Source: an uncultured Lachnospiraceae bacterium
Lineage (GTDB): Bacteria; Bacillota; Clostridia; Lachnospirales; Lachnospiraceae
Assembly: GCA_910588895.1 (NCBI GenBank)
Contig: CAJUSS010000166.1
Location: 242-6,895 of the forward strand
DNA: 6,654 bases
Reading direction: 5' to 3'
The notes beneath the pieces are model-generated. The model searched no databases, was not told where the DNA came from, and saw nothing but the letters and a program-made list of their open reading frames with translations. This document shows, piece by piece, positions 6,036 through 6,654 of this stretch. The position numbers and the translations under genes were made by a program. Every line of letters begins with the position of its first letter. Position 1 is the first letter of the stretch.

Positions 6036-6058
6036 GAGGGCATCTGGATGATGCCCTC
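6036..6058. repeat. Perfect 9-bp inverted repeat in the leader of rsmF
   Basis: GAGGGCATC (6036-6044) and GATGCCCTC (6050-6058) are exact inverted repeats with a 5-base spacer. The hairpin lies in the 68-base gap between the peptidase stop and the rsmF start, about 10 bases before the rsmF ribosome binding site. No T run follows on the minus strand, so it is not a classical terminator. It may insulate rsmF translation or mark an RNA-processing site; both ideas are inference. Confidence 0.6.
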
Positions 6059-6081
6059 ATCCAGTCGATACCCTTTATCCA

Positions 6082-6654
6082 TCATCGGTCCACCGATCGG
6101 GTGAACCGTTCGCTGTATCGCAGTACCCAGTACGGATCGATGCTGAGGCTTTTGTGATGATCGGTAGGGATAAAGATCCCCACATGGAGACAGACCTCCA
6201 GATTTCCCACAGTCCCCTCCTGGACGCCATAGCCGGAATCGCCCATATAGCCCAGATGGCTCCCGGGAAAGACCTGGTCCCCTGTCTTCCAGTCTTCTCC
6301 ATATCCATAAAGATGGGCATAGTAGAAATAAGCGCCGGAAGGTGCCCGTATCCCTATGCGCCAGCCGTCTTTTTCTGCCCATCCCACATCCTCTACCGTC
6401 CCTCCTGTCATCGACAGTACCGGATAAAAGCCGCGGGGAGCGTCCTCTCCCAGGATATCACAGCCTTCATGCAGATGCTCGCCCCCATAAGTCCTGGGTT
6501 CCAAAAAGCTGTCCGCATAGGCGACAGGGGCCGGCCCTTCCCGGGTAGAGGGGATCGGAAAGCAGGCGATATCCGCAAAGACCATCTTATAGGCGTTTTT
6601 GAGCTTCTGGTATTCGATCGGCTTTCGTGCCTGTATGAGGGTCTTTTTCTGCAG
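6082..6654 (-). CDS. M23 family (LytM-type) peptidase domain protein, 5' end cut by window
   Basis: The frame is open from the window edge (6654) to TGA 6084-6082, giving 190 residues; the true start is outside, and Met 6585 is just an internal methionine. Numbered from that methionine, the LytM fold shows H-x3-D at His39/Asp43 (HLHEGCDI), the GGTVEDVGW and GIRAPSGAYFYYAHL strands with His91, GDQVFPGSHLGYMGDSGYG, and VCLHVGI. In LytM enzymes His and Asp of H-x3-D and the second His of H-x-H hold zinc, while the first His of H-x-H and the His of YAH are catalytic. Here the first His of H-x-H is Cys132, so activity may be altered or lost. The visible part has no signal peptide or membrane segment; these could lie upstream. 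The family cleaves peptidoglycan cross-bridges, or acts as a scaffold when degenerate. It precedes rsmF by 68 bases, likely in one transcript. Confidence 0.9.
   Translation of the reverse strand: MQKKTLIQARKPIEYQKLKNAYKMVFADIACFPIPSTREGPAPVAYADSFLEPRTYGGEHLHEGCDILGEDAPRGFYPVLSMTGGTVEDVGWAEKDGWRIGIRAPSGAYFYYAHLYGYGEDWKTGDQVFPGSHLGYMGDSGYGVQEGTVGNLEVCLHVGIFIPTDHHKSLSIDPYWVLRYSERFTRSVDR

Noticed and set aside
6014..6382. Upstream extension of the rsmF frame to an ATG at 6382
   Set aside because: Most of it overlaps the well-supported M23 peptidase in another frame. rsmF homology begins at 6013, where there is a good ribosome binding site.

Overview
This 6.65 kb window looks like chromosomal DNA of an anaerobic Clostridia-type Firmicute, probably Lachnospiraceae-like. 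The reasons are strong purine-rich Shine-Dalgarno sequences (AGGAGG-like), sigma-A-type promoters, moderately high G+C judged by eye, and protein families common in gut anaerobes. Every supported gene lies on the minus strand, so transcription runs from high to low coordinates. The window cuts the first gene (M23 peptidase) at its 5' end and the last gene (YgiQ radical SAM protein) at its 3' end.

In transcription order: (i) 6654-6082, an M23/LytM-type peptidase domain whose usual H-x-H motif reads C-L-H; (ii) 6013-4472, rsmF, an rRNA m5C methyltransferase of the NOL1/NOP2/Sun family; (iii) 4401 to about 4182, a decayed metallo-beta-lactamase-fold hydrolase, recognisable in two reading frames; (iv) 4112-3339, a DUF134 (UPF0251) helix-turn-helix domain fused to a NifX/NifB-type iron-molybdenum cluster-binding domain, with its own promoter and an internal ribosome binding site; (v) 3251-2850, a bacteriohemerythrin with all seven di-iron ligands, followed by a rho-independent terminator at 2811-2781; (vi) a new sigma-A promoter at 2740-2712 driving rsuA (16S pseudouridine synthase), a HAD-family phosphatase/phosphomutase, and a ygiQ-type radical SAM gene. 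rsuA and the HAD gene overlap by ATGA.

There are therefore at least two well-delimited transcription units. One is DUF134-NifX plus hemerythrin, which share a metal/redox theme. The other is rsuA-HAD-ygiQ, a housekeeping unit of rRNA modification, phosphate-ester metabolism and radical chemistry. The peptidase and rsmF form an upstream unit whose promoter lies outside the window.

I do not see a clearly new multi-gene system. The best leads are the fusion with an internal start site, the eroded hydrolase that now carries the next gene's promoter, and the altered catalytic motif in the peptidase. No tRNA, rRNA, CRISPR array, insertion sequence or phage gene was seen. The only stretch over 300 bases without an intact gene, 4113-4471, holds the pseudogene, a promoter and a GC-rich hairpin.
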